A DNA stretch of 27,843 bases from DATNPH01 sp036703315 (GTDB taxonomy: Bacteria > Cyanobacteriota > Cyanobacteriia > Cyanobacteriales > Coleofasciculaceae). Positions 6,775 through 14,357 of the stretch are shown one piece after another. Each line of letters opens with the position of its first letter. The first letter of the stretch is position 1. Below the pieces are notes generated by a model. The model was not told where the DNA came from, searched no databases, and was given only the letters and a program-made list of their open reading frames with translations. A program made the position numbers and the translations under genes. The stretch covers positions 1 through 27,843 of the forward strand of contig DATNPH010000119.1 in assembly GCA_036703315.1 (NCBI GenBank), given 5' to 3'.

Positions 6775-8184
6775 TTAGAGCTGCTTAACCTCAGAAACCA
6801 GCTGCGCCACCATATCCTTGGCGCTGCCAAACAGCATCATCGTCTTATCTTTATAGAACAGGTCATTATCGACACCCGCAAAACCTGTACTCATACCCCG
6901 CTTAATCACGATCGCATGCTTGGCTCTGTCCACTTCTAGAATCGGCATTCCATAAATCGGACTACCAGCATCGCTGCGTGCCGCGGGGTTAACCACATCG
7001 TTAGCACCAATCACCAGAACCACATCGGTTTCCTCAAACTGAGGATTGATGTCATCCATGTCGTACAACAGGGTATAAGGCACATTCGCCTCTGCCAACA
7101 GCACATTCATGTGTCCTGGCATCCGACCGGCAACCGGGTGAATGGCATATTTGACCTCAACGCCGAGCCTATCCAGCTGGTCTGCCAACTCACGCACCGT
7201 GTGTTGCGCCTGAGCCACTGCCATACCATAGCCAGGAACAATCACTACAGAGCGAGCATATCCCAACATCATCGCCCCTTCTTCTGGGTCAATGCTCTTG
7301 ACAGTCTTATCCTGATTGCTACTACCACCAGCACCCGCAACCGATGTTCCGCCACTACCTCCAAAGGCACTAAACAGCACATTTGTCAAGGAACGATTCA
7401 TCGCTTTACACATAATCTGGGTTAGGATGATTCCAGACGCACCAACCAATGCCCCAGCGATGATCAGCATATTGTTCATCACCACAAAACCGGCGGCACT
7501 CGCAGCTAAACCGGAGTAGGAGTTCAAAAGTGAAATCACTACCGGCATGTCACCGCCACCAATCGGGAGGACAAACATGACGCCAAGGACAAGGGATATA
7601 GCAACTAGCCCCAAAAATATCGAGAGATTATTTGGCTCATAGATTAGATAGGTACTCCCGGCGAGAAAGCTAATCAATAGTAGGGCGTTAACAGGTTGCT
7701 GCAAGGGGAACGTTATCGGAGCACCAGGGAGAAGACCTTGCAATTTAGCAAAAGCGACGAAACTGCCTGTAAGGGTGACGCCGCCAATCAAGACACCCAG
7801 AATAATCGTCAGGCTGGCGTCGATAGATACAGGTTCCCCGCTACTGAGCAATCGCCAAAATTCCCCGATCGCCACTAATGCCGAAGCCGCACCGCCAAGG
7901 CCATTAAGCAAACCGACCATCTGGGGCATATCAGTCATTTCGACTTTGTACGCCGCGATCGCACCCAGCACTGAGCCAATGACAAGTCCCAGCAGAATCA
8001 TCTGGTAATTCAACACTTGCCGATCTAGTAGCGTCGCTACTATCGCCAGCAGCATCCCCACGGCTGCCACGACATTGCCCTGACGCGCTGTTGCTGGAGA
8101 ACCCAGCTTTTTCAAACCCAGAATAAATAACGAGGCTGCAACTAAATAACTCAGCTCAATCCCAGTAGGTAGGAAGTCGGTCAT
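6775..8184 (-). CDS. pntB: Proton-translocating NAD(P) transhydrogenase subunit beta
   Basis: 469 residues, normal for PntB. The first 260 or so residues form a bundle of hydrophobic helices (membrane domain II, proton channel). The last 180 or so are the soluble NADP(H)-binding domain III, with the fingerprint VPGYGMAVAQAQ, the MPGHMNVLLAEANVPY block and VLVIGANDVVNPAA. The enzyme couples hydride transfer between NAD(H) and NADP(H) to proton movement across the membrane, and helps set the NADPH supply. The ATG at 8182-8184 overlaps the TGA of pntAB by four bases (ATGA), which indicates translational coupling. It is the third gene of the operon. Confidence 0.97.
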   Translation of the reverse strand: MTDFLPTGIELSYLVAASLFILGLKKLGSPATARQGNVVAAVGMLLAIVATLLDRQVLNYQMILLGLVIGSVLGAIAAYKVEMTDMPQMVGLLNGLGGAASALVAIGEFWRLLSSGEPVSIDASLTIILGVLIGGVTLTGSFVAFAKLQGLLPGAPITFPLQQPVNALLLISFLAGSTYLIYEPNNLSIFLGLVAISLVLGVMFVLPIGGGDMPVVISLLNSYSGLAASAAGFVVMNNMLIIAGALVGASGIILTQIMCKAMNRSLTNVLFSAFGGSGGTSVAGAGGSSNQDKTVKSIDPEEGAMMLGYARSVVIVPGYGMAVAQAQHTVRELADQLDRLGVEVKYAIHPVAGRMPGHMNVLLAEANVPYTLLYDMDDINPQFEETDVVLVIGANDVVNPAARSDAGSPIYGMPILEVDRAKHAIVIKRGMSTGFAGVDNDLFYKDKTMMLFGSAKDMVAQLVSEVKQL

Positions 8185-8474
8185 GCCTTCACCTCTTTTT
8201 TCTTAAACATTTGCAACATCCTGTCCGTAACTAGGAAACCGCCTACTACGTTGACAGTTGCCAGCACCACAGCAATCAAACCCAAAATCACGGTAAGATT
8301 TGACTCTTTGGGACCAGCGATTATCAAAGCCCCAATTACAGCAATGCCAGAAATCGCATTCGATCCCGACATTAATGGAGTGTGGAGTGTTGGCGGCACC
8401 TTATTGATCACCTCAAAGCCAACAAACGATGCCAAGACAAATACAAACAAACCTGCCAGCAATGCTCCTGTCAT
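8181..8474 (-). CDS. pntAB: NAD(P) transhydrogenase subunit alpha 2 (membrane part)
   Basis: 97 residues corresponding to the C-terminal membrane segment of PntA, encoded separately as in cyanobacteria and Rhodospirillum. Three to four hydrophobic helices are visible, including LLAGLFVFVLASFVGFEVI and the FLVTDRML end. The conserved HTPLMSGSNAISG stretch matches the loop and helix of the membrane domain. ATG 8472-8474 is preceded by AAAGGAG about 12 bases upstream. It contributes to domain II with PntB. The stop overlaps the pntB start. Confidence 0.96.
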   Translation of the reverse strand: MTGALLAGLFVFVLASFVGFEVINKVPPTLHTPLMSGSNAISGIAVIGALIIAGPKESNLTVILGLIAVVLATVNVVGGFLVTDRMLQMFKKKEVKA

Positions 8475-8547
8475 TAGATATGCAAACTCCTTTTCAATAC
8501 TGTTAAGTTACCCGAGAGTTACAAGTTGCCAAGTTGCAGGTTAAACT

Positions 8548-9693
8548 TCAAACCTTCACCCCTTCAAGTGCCAAAGCATCCTTGATCCGTTGATTGCGAA
8601 TCTCACCAGCATAGGTAACGCAAGTGCTACTAATGATGTCATCTTCAAAGTTCAGCTGCACCTCGTCATTCTTAACCAGATATTGCAACAGAGTGGAGGT
8701 GTTCTTGGCGTACATCTGGCTAGCGTGTACCGGCATGGACGATGGTAAATTAATCGGACCAATTATAGTCACACCATTACGGACAACATCTTTACCAGGT
8801 TCAGTCACAGCACAGTTGCCGCCTTGTTCAGCTGCCAAGTCAACAATCACAGAACCAGGATTCATCTGAGCCACCATTTCTTCCGTGACGAGTACTGGTG
8901 CTTTTTTGCCAGGGACTTGAGCTGTGGTGATGACGACATCAGCATTCTTGACGTGTTCTGTGACAACTTCCTGAGTGCGTTGCTTGGCAGCTTCAGAGAT
9001 TTCTTTGGCGTAGCCGCCTGCTGCCACGGTGTCTTCATCTAGTGTCACTTCCACGAATTTGGCACCGAGACTTTGCACTTCTTCCTTAACCGCTGGACGG
9101 ATATCAAAGGCTTCCACTACAGCACCCAGTCGTCTGGCAGTAGCGATCGCTTGTAACCCCGCTACCCCAGCACCCATGACAAACACCTTAGCGGGTTTAA
9201 TCGTACCAGCAGCCGTCGTCAACATTGGGAAGAACTTCGGCAACGCTGCCGCCGCAATCAGTACCGCTTTATATCCAGCGACCCCAGCTTGAGACGATAA
9301 GGCATCCATACTCTGAGCACGGCTGGTGCGTGGGATAAGCTCCATGCTAAACGCCGTTACTTTCCGATTTGCCAGCTGCTGTATCACCTCTGGCTTAGCC
9401 AGTGGGCTGAGGAAACTGATTAAAATACTTCCTTCCCGTAGCTGATTAATTTCATGGTCTTTGGGAATGCCAACTTTCACCAGGATATCGGCTTCACTCC
9501 ATAGCACAGCGGTATCATAGATAACCTTGGCACCAACAGCTTCGTAGGCTTCGTTGGTGAAGAATGACCCTTCACCAGCACCAGATTCCACCCAGATTTC
9601 TAAGCCCTGTTTCACCAACCGGGCAACAATATCAGGCACCAAAGCGACGCGACGCTCACCGACTTCAATTTCTCTAGCGATCGCTATTCTCAT
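8548..9693 (-). CDS. pntAA: NAD(P) transhydrogenase subunit alpha 1 (NAD-binding part)
   Basis: 381 residues forming soluble domain I, the NAD(H)-binding subunit related to alanine dehydrogenase. Visible features are the N-terminal EIEVGERRVALVP, the RAQSMDALSSQAGVAGY signature at 125-141, with the Gln that contacts nicotinamide near the interface, and the Rossmann motif GAGVAG at 174-179. After it comes the AFDIRP strand end, whose Asp binds the adenosine ribose. ATG 9691-9693 has a strong Shine-Dalgarno AAAAGGAG five bases upstream. It is the first gene of the operon, with a 73-bp gap before pntAB. Confidence 0.97.
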   Translation of the reverse strand: MRIAIAREIEVGERRVALVPDIVARLVKQGLEIWVESGAGEGSFFTNEAYEAVGAKVIYDTAVLWSEADILVKVGIPKDHEINQLREGSILISFLSPLAKPEVIQQLANRKVTAFSMELIPRTSRAQSMDALSSQAGVAGYKAVLIAAAALPKFFPMLTTAAGTIKPAKVFVMGAGVAGLQAIATARRLGAVVEAFDIRPAVKEEVQSLGAKFVEVTLDEDTVAAGGYAKEISEAAKQRTQEVVTEHVKNADVVITTAQVPGKKAPVLVTEEMVAQMNPGSVIVDLAAEQGGNCAVTEPGKDVVRNGVTIIGPINLPSSMPVHASQMYAKNTSTLLQYLVKNDEVQLNFEDDIISSTCVTYAGEIRNQRIKDALALEGVKV

Positions 9694-10179
9694 TAACGCT
9701 CCTTTTAACTTAAGCTAGTGATGAACGATGAAACCTTGCCTTAACAGAACCCAACTTTTAATATCCGACACAGCATCATCACTGGCAGCAGGAAATAGCC
9801 AACCCGCACATTGTAGCTAGCCAGTAGCTTGGGCAGGAAAAGCAAATATTATTTCTAATTTGCATCCTAGTGTTGCCCTCTCGATCCCGATCGCTATCTT
9901 TAACTTGTCTTAAATATTCAGCGGCTAAGGCTGCAACAAATCTTATCGTCCGTACTATTGGGTTTGGGCAACTCCCTTACTCCTGTGCCAATACTATCCT
10001 TACTAGGTGAGGGATAAGCTTACAAAACGTTATCAAGGGTTAAATACCTAAAGCGATAGGGGCACTTTCTATCTATCTTCAACGTCATCCTCACCCGTCA
10101 TTGGCTCAACTCTGATAGAGTCAAAAACAGTAAAGTTTAGTGACAAACGTCAGTACCCTAGGGTACAAGTAGCATACCT
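9694..10179. other. Gene-free divergent promoter region
   Basis: This 486-bp stretch separates divergent pntAA and the DUF2808 gene, so it must hold both promoters. I see no protein-like frame or RNA gene. The only clear structure is a perfect palindrome at 10153-10166. Confidence 0.6.
10153..10166. promoter_or_regulatory. 14-bp perfect palindrome before the DUF2808 gene
   Basis: GTACCCTAGGGTAC ends 13 bases before the ATG at 10180. It could be a dimeric repressor site or an mRNA hairpin at the translation start. No known regulator consensus is recognised. Confidence 0.4.
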
Positions 10180-10716
10180 ATGTTCTCTAAAAAATCGTCT
10201 ATGGGACGCCTGTTGAGTACGGTGGTCGTTACCAGTTGTTTACTCACCGGGTTTTCGGCTAGTAGCTGGGCGCAAAGTAACCCTGGATTTACCTTATGGG
10301 GCGGTGTCGCCCGCGAAAATCAACTGAACTATTATTTAGATTTTGGTGGTAGACCTGACGGATGGGATCGTTACCGACTCAGGATACCCGCCAGGAGATT
10401 GGAATTAGGTGTGGCTCAAATTGCGATTTCTTATCCCGATTATTTCGATGGTAAGTTTGATACCAAGAAAATCGAAGTACGTGTCAAAGACAAAGCTGTG
10501 GCGCTTTCTGAGGTGAACTGGGATAAAGAAAATCACGTCATTCAGATTGCTTTGGAAGAGCCAATTCCTGCCGGAAATAGCATTGAGGTAGTCTTCTCTA
10601 ATGTGAAAAATCCGGCGTTTGGAGGAATGTATTACTTCAATGCTCAGGTTCTCTCGCCTGGTGAAGTTCCACTGCCTCGCTACGTTGGCACATGGATTTT
10701 GAGTATTGGAGGCTAG
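10180..10716 (+). CDS. DUF2808-family secreted protein
   Basis: 178 residues with a signal peptide: a basic start (MFSKKSSMGR), a hydrophobic core around LLSTVVVTSCLLTGFSAS, and probable cleavage after SWAQS near residue 32. The mature part has the DUF2808 pattern: W-GG near 40, the DGWDRYRLRIPA block, ISYPDYFDGKFD, and the P-x-G-x-x-I-E-V-V-F-S-N-V-x-N-P strand with GG-x-Y-x-F. Mature protein is mostly beta and probably periplasmic or outer-membrane associated. Function is unknown. In many cyanobacteria this gene lies immediately before rpmH, as here. Confidence 0.9.
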   Translation: MFSKKSSMGRLLSTVVVTSCLLTGFSASSWAQSNPGFTLWGGVARENQLNYYLDFGGRPDGWDRYRLRIPARRLELGVAQIAISYPDYFDGKFDTKKIEVRVKDKAVALSEVNWDKENHVIQIALEEPIPAGNSIEVVFSNVKNPAFGGMYYFNAQVLSPGEVPLPRYVGTWILSIGG

Positions 10717-10732
10717 ACCTCTCACCTGAACT

Positions 10733-10753
10733 GATGTAGAACATCGCTTTTTT
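10733..10753 (+). terminator. Weak intrinsic terminator after the DUF2808 gene
   Basis: A 5-bp stem GATGT/ACATC with a 3-base loop is followed, after GC, by six T residues. The short stem makes this a weak or leaky terminator before rpmH. Confidence 0.4.
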
Positions 10754-10808
10754 GGCATTGTTGAGCACGGTGCTGGTATCGAAATGCTAATCTTATAGAT
10801 CGTGACTC

Positions 10809-10825
10809 TTTGACAAAGTGTCAAA
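10809..10825 (+). promoter_or_regulatory. Small hairpin in the rpmH leader
   Basis: A perfect 7-bp inverted repeat, TTTGACA/TGTCAAA with loop AAG, lies 25 bases before the rpmH ATG. It may be an operator or a leader structure. A ribosomal protein leader role is only a guess. Confidence 0.3.
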
Positions 10826-10850
10826 TCAACTTTTCTTGAAGTAATAGCTC

Positions 10851-10988
10851 ATGACTAAACGTACACTACGCGGCACCAACCGCAAGCAAAAAAGAACATC
10901 TGGTTTTCGCGCCCGGATGCGCACTAGAACGGGTCAAGGCGTAATTAAAGCCCGCCGAAAAAAGGGACGTTATCGCCTTTGTGTTTAA
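10851..10988 (+). CDS. rpmH: 50S ribosomal protein L34
   Basis: A 45-residue, highly basic protein beginning MTKRTLRGTNRKQKRTSGFR and ending KARRKKGRYRLCV, the expected length and pattern for bacterial L34 (the TSGFRARMRTRTGQ core is diagnostic). L34 binds 23S rRNA in the large subunit. It is the first gene of the conserved rpmH-rnpA-yidC block. Its stop is 68 bases before the favoured rnpA start. It is too short for routine ORF cutoffs but unmistakable. Confidence 0.97.
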   Translation: MTKRTLRGTNRKQKRTSGFRARMRTRTGQGVIKARRKKGRYRLCV

Positions 10989-11056
10989 CGAATGTCTAAT
11001 CAATGAGGGGGCAAGCTGCACGAAGATTCTGTCAGTTGTGCCCTTCGGTATTTACT

Positions 11057-11461
11057 GTGGGATTGCCTCAAGCTAATCGACTCAAGAAACGGCGAGATTT
11101 TCAGACGGTTTATCGCCAAGGGATTCGTCGCTCAGGGCGTTATTTGACTTTGCGGGGTGTTCGATTATGTACTAGTGCCGTAGAAACTCCCACTCTAAAA
11201 CTCTCAAAATCCAGCGAGCCGGGCAAACTCCCAACTCGTATTGGTATCTCCATTAGCCAAAAAGTTAGCAAAAAGGCGGTGGTTCGCAATCGAATTAAGC
11301 GACAGATTCGGGCAATTATCCGCCAGTTGTTACCGCGAATATCACCGGGTTGGAAGCTGGTAGTAGTAGTACAACCTGGAGCGTCGCAGTGCGAGTATGC
11401 TCAAATTTTGGGAGAATTAGAGCAGTTATTGGTACAAGCAGAGGTAATAAATGGGCATTAA
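11057..11461 (+). CDS. rnpA: Ribonuclease P protein component
   Basis: RnpA binds the catalytic RNase P RNA and aids 5' maturation of tRNA. The signature is LPQANRLKKRRDFQTVYRQG at the N-terminus and the RNR motif SKKAVVRNRIKRQIRAIIR in the C-terminal half. I choose GTG 11057, which yields 134 residues starting with the typical GLPQANRLK. The frame stays open upstream to an ATG at 11003, which would add 18 atypical residues; neither start has a good Shine-Dalgarno sequence. The segment before the RNR motif (about residues 40-60, TSAVETPTLKLSKSSEPG) is a longer insertion than in enterobacterial RnpA. The end overlaps the next gene by 11 bp. Confidence 0.93.
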   Translation: MGLPQANRLKKRRDFQTVYRQGIRRSGRYLTLRGVRLCTSAVETPTLKLSKSSEPGKLPTRIGISISQKVSKKAVVRNRIKRQIRAIIRQLLPRISPGWKLVVVVQPGASQCEYAQILGELEQLLVQAEVINGH

Positions 11462-11843
11462 AGAGGAAGTCTTTTACGAAGGTGGTCCCCACGTAGGCGA
11501 TCTGATTATTAATATTTTGTTGGGATTCACGGTTATTTGCTTGCCCTTGACAGTAGGAGCGATCGTGCGAGCCTTATGGCTACGCTATCGAATTACGGAT
11601 CGCCGTATCTCTGTAATGGGAGGCTGGCAGGGACGCGATCGCACAGACATTATTTATTCAGAAATTCGAAAAATCAACAAAGTTCCCCGTGGCATTGGCC
11701 TTTGGGGAGACCTTGTCGTTACCCTCAAAGATGGCAGTCGCTTAGAACTGCGAGCGATTCCCCGGTTTCGCGAAATCGAAGACTACATTGCTGAAAAAGT
11801 CTCAGCAAAAATAGGTAAACCCATTGACTCTGTAAAGGCTTAA
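11451..11843 (+). CDS. PH-domain (bPH2/YdbS-like) membrane protein
   Basis: 130 residues. A short N-terminal part (MGIKEEVFYEGGPH) is followed by a hydrophobic segment around residues 17-42, then a bacterial PH domain with YRITDRRISVMGGWQGRDRT and the IIYSEIRKINKVPRG block. The start overlaps the end of rnpA by 11 bp, which suggests translational coupling. In cyanobacteria this gene is regularly found between rnpA and yidC. The exact role is unknown; a membrane or envelope function is inferred from the topology and the company it keeps. Confidence 0.9.
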   Translation: MGIKEEVFYEGGPHVGDLIINILLGFTVICLPLTVGAIVRALWLRYRITDRRISVMGGWQGRDRTDIIYSEIRKINKVPRGIGLWGDLVVTLKDGSRLELRAIPRFREIEDYIAEKVSAKIGKPIDSVKA

Positions 11844-12027
11844 GGTAACAGGCGTCGGCAATCAATCAAGTGTGACTTACCCAACCAAAAGCTACCACGA
11901 GGCAAAATTAGGGAGAAAGAGCACCGAGTCTAGCTTGCCGATGCCGGATACCTCGCCTCGCATTTGGACAAATATTAGATACAGTAGATTCAGAAAACTT
12001 TACAGCGCCTAGGTTGACGTCATACGA

Positions 12028-13176
12028 ATGGATTTTGGTGTCGGGTTTCTTTCCAACAACGTCATGCTGCCAATCCTGGATTTCTTTTACGGGATTGTGC
12101 CGAGTTATGGTCTCGCCATCGTGGCGCTGACTCTCGTGATTCGCTTTGCTCTCTTTCCCCTCAATGCTAACTCCATTCGCAACATGAGGCGCATGCGAGT
12201 CACCCAGCCGCTGATGAAAAAGCGGCAAGAAGAAATTCAGAAACTATACAAAGATGATCCTGCCAAACAGCAGGAAGAAGTTAGCAAGCTCTTCAAAGAG
12301 TTTGGTAACCCATTAGCCGGGTGTTTCCCAGTCCTGCTGCAAATGCCGGTTTTGTTTGCCCTGTTTGCTACCTTGCGGGGTTCGCCGTTTTCTAACGTTA
12401 ACTATTCCGTAAACCTGCAAATCTTCCCTAGAGAGCAGCTTGAGCTTATTCAACCCCAAGTCTTTGCAACAAAACCCCAAAATATTTACATTGCTGACGG
12501 GGTTCATGCTCCAGTTGCTGCTATCATCCCTGGCGGCAATCGGTTAGTAGTTGGAGAGAAGACAAAACTCGAGTTTCAAACGGTTGAGGGCAAACCCCTA
12601 AAGCAATTGCTGGCTGATTACCCGGAAACGGAAGTTGATCCTAAGTGGGAAATTACTAAAGGTCAAGAGCATGTGCGTCTTGCAGAAGATGGCACTATCG
12701 AAGCTTTGGAGCCTGGAGAAGTAACGCTTCAGGGCACAGTTACTGGACTAGCGGCAAATAAAGGATTCCTCTTTATTGATGCTTTGGGACGTGTTGGTGC
12801 CTTTGAAGAAGACGGCACTATCCACTGGGATGTTGTTGGCATGATTCTCGCCTTTGGCATCAGTCTGTATATCAACCAGCTTCTCTCTGGTCAAAATTCC
12901 ACTGACGCCCCAGCGCAGCAACAAACAGTTAATAAGATTACCCCAGTCTTGTTTTCTGGGATGTTCTTATTCTTCCCTCTGCCTGCTGGTGTGCTGATGT
13001 ACATGCTCATCGCCAATGTATTCCAGACTGTTCAGACCTTCATTCTGATGAAAGAACCTCTACCAGAAGAAATTCAGAAGCTAGTAGAACAGACGCAAGA
13101 AAAAGAATCCAAGTCTGAGGCAACTAGAGAAGCGCTGCCTTTTGAACGACGTTCCAAGAAAAAGGCTTCCAGTTAG
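12028..13176 (+). CDS. yidC: Membrane protein insertase YidC/Oxa1/Alb3
   Basis: 382 residues. YidC inserts proteins into the plasma and thylakoid membranes, alone or with Sec. The first conserved helix YGLAIVALTLVIRFALFPL includes the groove Arg near residue 39. A cytosolic hairpin follows (RRMRVTQPLMKKRQEEIQKL), then the second helix around GCFPVLLQMPVLFALFATL. Residues about 168-250 form a hydrophilic insertion with an Ig-like (BIG2-like) look, after which the remaining helices around GMILAFGISLYI, KITPVLFSGMFLFFPLPAGV and MLIANVFQTVQTFIL complete the insertase. The tail is rich in Lys and Glu, as needed for ribosome contact. A 184-bp gap precedes it. Confidence 0.96.
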   Translation: MDFGVGFLSNNVMLPILDFFYGIVPSYGLAIVALTLVIRFALFPLNANSIRNMRRMRVTQPLMKKRQEEIQKLYKDDPAKQQEEVSKLFKEFGNPLAGCFPVLLQMPVLFALFATLRGSPFSNVNYSVNLQIFPREQLELIQPQVFATKPQNIYIADGVHAPVAAIIPGGNRLVVGEKTKLEFQTVEGKPLKQLLADYPETEVDPKWEITKGQEHVRLAEDGTIEALEPGEVTLQGTVTGLAANKGFLFIDALGRVGAFEEDGTIHWDVVGMILAFGISLYINQLLSGQNSTDAPAQQQTVNKITPVLFSGMFLFFPLPAGVLMYMLIANVFQTVQTFILMKEPLPEEIQKLVEQTQEKESKSEATREALPFERRSKKKASS

Positions 13177-13178
13177 TT

Positions 13179-13670
13179 ATGAGCAATCAGCTAATACAGC
13201 GTGGTCAGCAGTGGCTTGAAGAACTCCTGCGCTTATCAAGACTTCCCGCTGAGGTTAGAGCAACAAATGAGGAGCAAACATCAGAAGATAGACCGAACTA
13301 CTGGTTGACAATCAACGAAACACAACTGACGCCGCAACAAATTCAAATCTTGATTGGTTCAGACGGGTCAGTGCTGGATGCTATCCAGTACTTGGCTAAT
13401 TCGATTCTGAACTTAGGTCAGGAAGAAGAACATCAATCCGCTTACACAGTTGAACTCGACGGCTACCGTCTCCGGCGTCAGGAGGAACTCCAGGCTATGG
13501 CAGCTTATGCTGCCCAAAAAGTTCGGGAGACGGGTGAAGAATTTGAAATGAAATCTTTGTCTTCAGCCGAACGCCGTCAAGTTCATACTTTTTTGAAAGA
13601 ATGCGATGATTTAGAGACACACAGTCGGGGACAAGAGCCTGACCGACGCCTGATCGTGCGTCGCCGTTGA
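13179..13670 (+). CDS. khpB: KhpB/Jag-type KH-R3H RNA-binding protein
   Basis: 163 residues, two bases after yidC. A KH-like segment is visible at about 45-95, with the loop IGSDGSVLDAIQYLANSI in the GxxG position. It is followed by the R3H domain, with SSAERRQVHTFLKE and the closing R-x-x-x-RRLIVRRR. Together they bind single-stranded RNA. Members of this family pair with KhpA and influence cell division or envelope synthesis in other bacteria. The long N-terminal Jag domain of firmicutes is absent, as is usual here. The tight spacing indicates cotranscription with yidC. Confidence 0.92.
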   Translation: MSNQLIQRGQQWLEELLRLSRLPAEVRATNEEQTSEDRPNYWLTINETQLTPQQIQILIGSDGSVLDAIQYLANSILNLGQEEEHQSAYTVELDGYRLRRQEELQAMAAYAAQKVRETGEEFEMKSLSSAERRQVHTFLKECDDLETHSRGQEPDRRLIVRRR

Positions 13671-13754
13671 ACTAATTGCTAGGTTAGCACTCAAATTCCA
13701 ATAACTACCGGCATAGAGCTGGCTGTGAGCTGTTTGAAGGAGGGTATAAGCATC

Positions 13755-14285
13755 ATGGAAGCCATTCATATTCCTTGGCTGCTCAAGCTACCAGAGCACA
13801 CAGATGTAGTTCAGGTTAATGAGCTTATTGCTGGCTTGGAAACACTGACTCCCGTGCGAGGACGCTTGCAAGTGACTCATCAAGGGAATTACCTGGAGGT
13901 TTCTGCTCAAGCAGAAACAATTATTACCTTGACCTGCGATCGCTGTCTGAAACAGTACAATCACCGTTTAACGCTTGATACATCGGAGCTGGTTTGGTTA
14001 GACGAGTTAGCCGACCAACCGGATGAGGGACCCTTAGAGCGGGAGACGGCATTGGAAGATTTGGTAGAAACGCTGCCACCGTATGGGTATTTTCAGCCAG
14101 GTACTTGGCTGTACGAGCAACTGTGCTTGGCGATTCCCCCACGGAAGTTATGCGATCAGCAGTGCCAAGGAATCTCGATTAATGATAGAGATAGTACATC
14201 ACCAACGGATCGGCGCTGGAAGGGGCTGGAAGCCCTCAAAGGACAACTTCCTGGAGAGTCCGCGCCTGGTAAAAAGACGAAATAA
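13755..14285 (+). CDS. yceD: YceD/DUF177-family protein
   Basis: 176 residues. DUF177 proteins are associated with 23S rRNA processing or large-subunit assembly, and this one contains the hallmark paired cysteine sequences CDRC near residues 57-60 and C-D-Q-Q-C near 133-137, suggesting a metal site. ATG 13755 is favoured because it gives the family start MEAIHIPWLLKLPE and is preceded by the strong ribosome binding site AAGGAGGG about a dozen bases upstream. The earlier in-frame GTG at 13725 would overlap that signal. It ends in a Lys-rich tail, and in cyanobacteria commonly precedes the ycf46-like gene. Confidence 0.9.
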   Translation: MEAIHIPWLLKLPEHTDVVQVNELIAGLETLTPVRGRLQVTHQGNYLEVSAQAETIITLTCDRCLKQYNHRLTLDTSELVWLDELADQPDEGPLERETALEDLVETLPPYGYFQPGTWLYEQLCLAIPPRKLCDQQCQGISINDRDSTSPTDRRWKGLEALKGQLPGESAPGKKTK

Positions 14286-14357
14286 ACAAGGGGTTTGCTG
14301 AATTTCTACTTTTGAAGGCTTAATTTTTAATAGTCTTGCCCATGCCTCTGGTGTGCC

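Noticed and set aside
7111..8008. Plus-strand ORFs inside pntB
   Set aside because: They are shadows of the transhydrogenase gene in other frames, with no signature or ribosome binding site.
13725..13754. GTG start giving a longer YceD
   Set aside because: The strong AAGGAGGG site lies inside this extension and sits at a suitable distance from ATG 13755, which also gives the family N-terminus.
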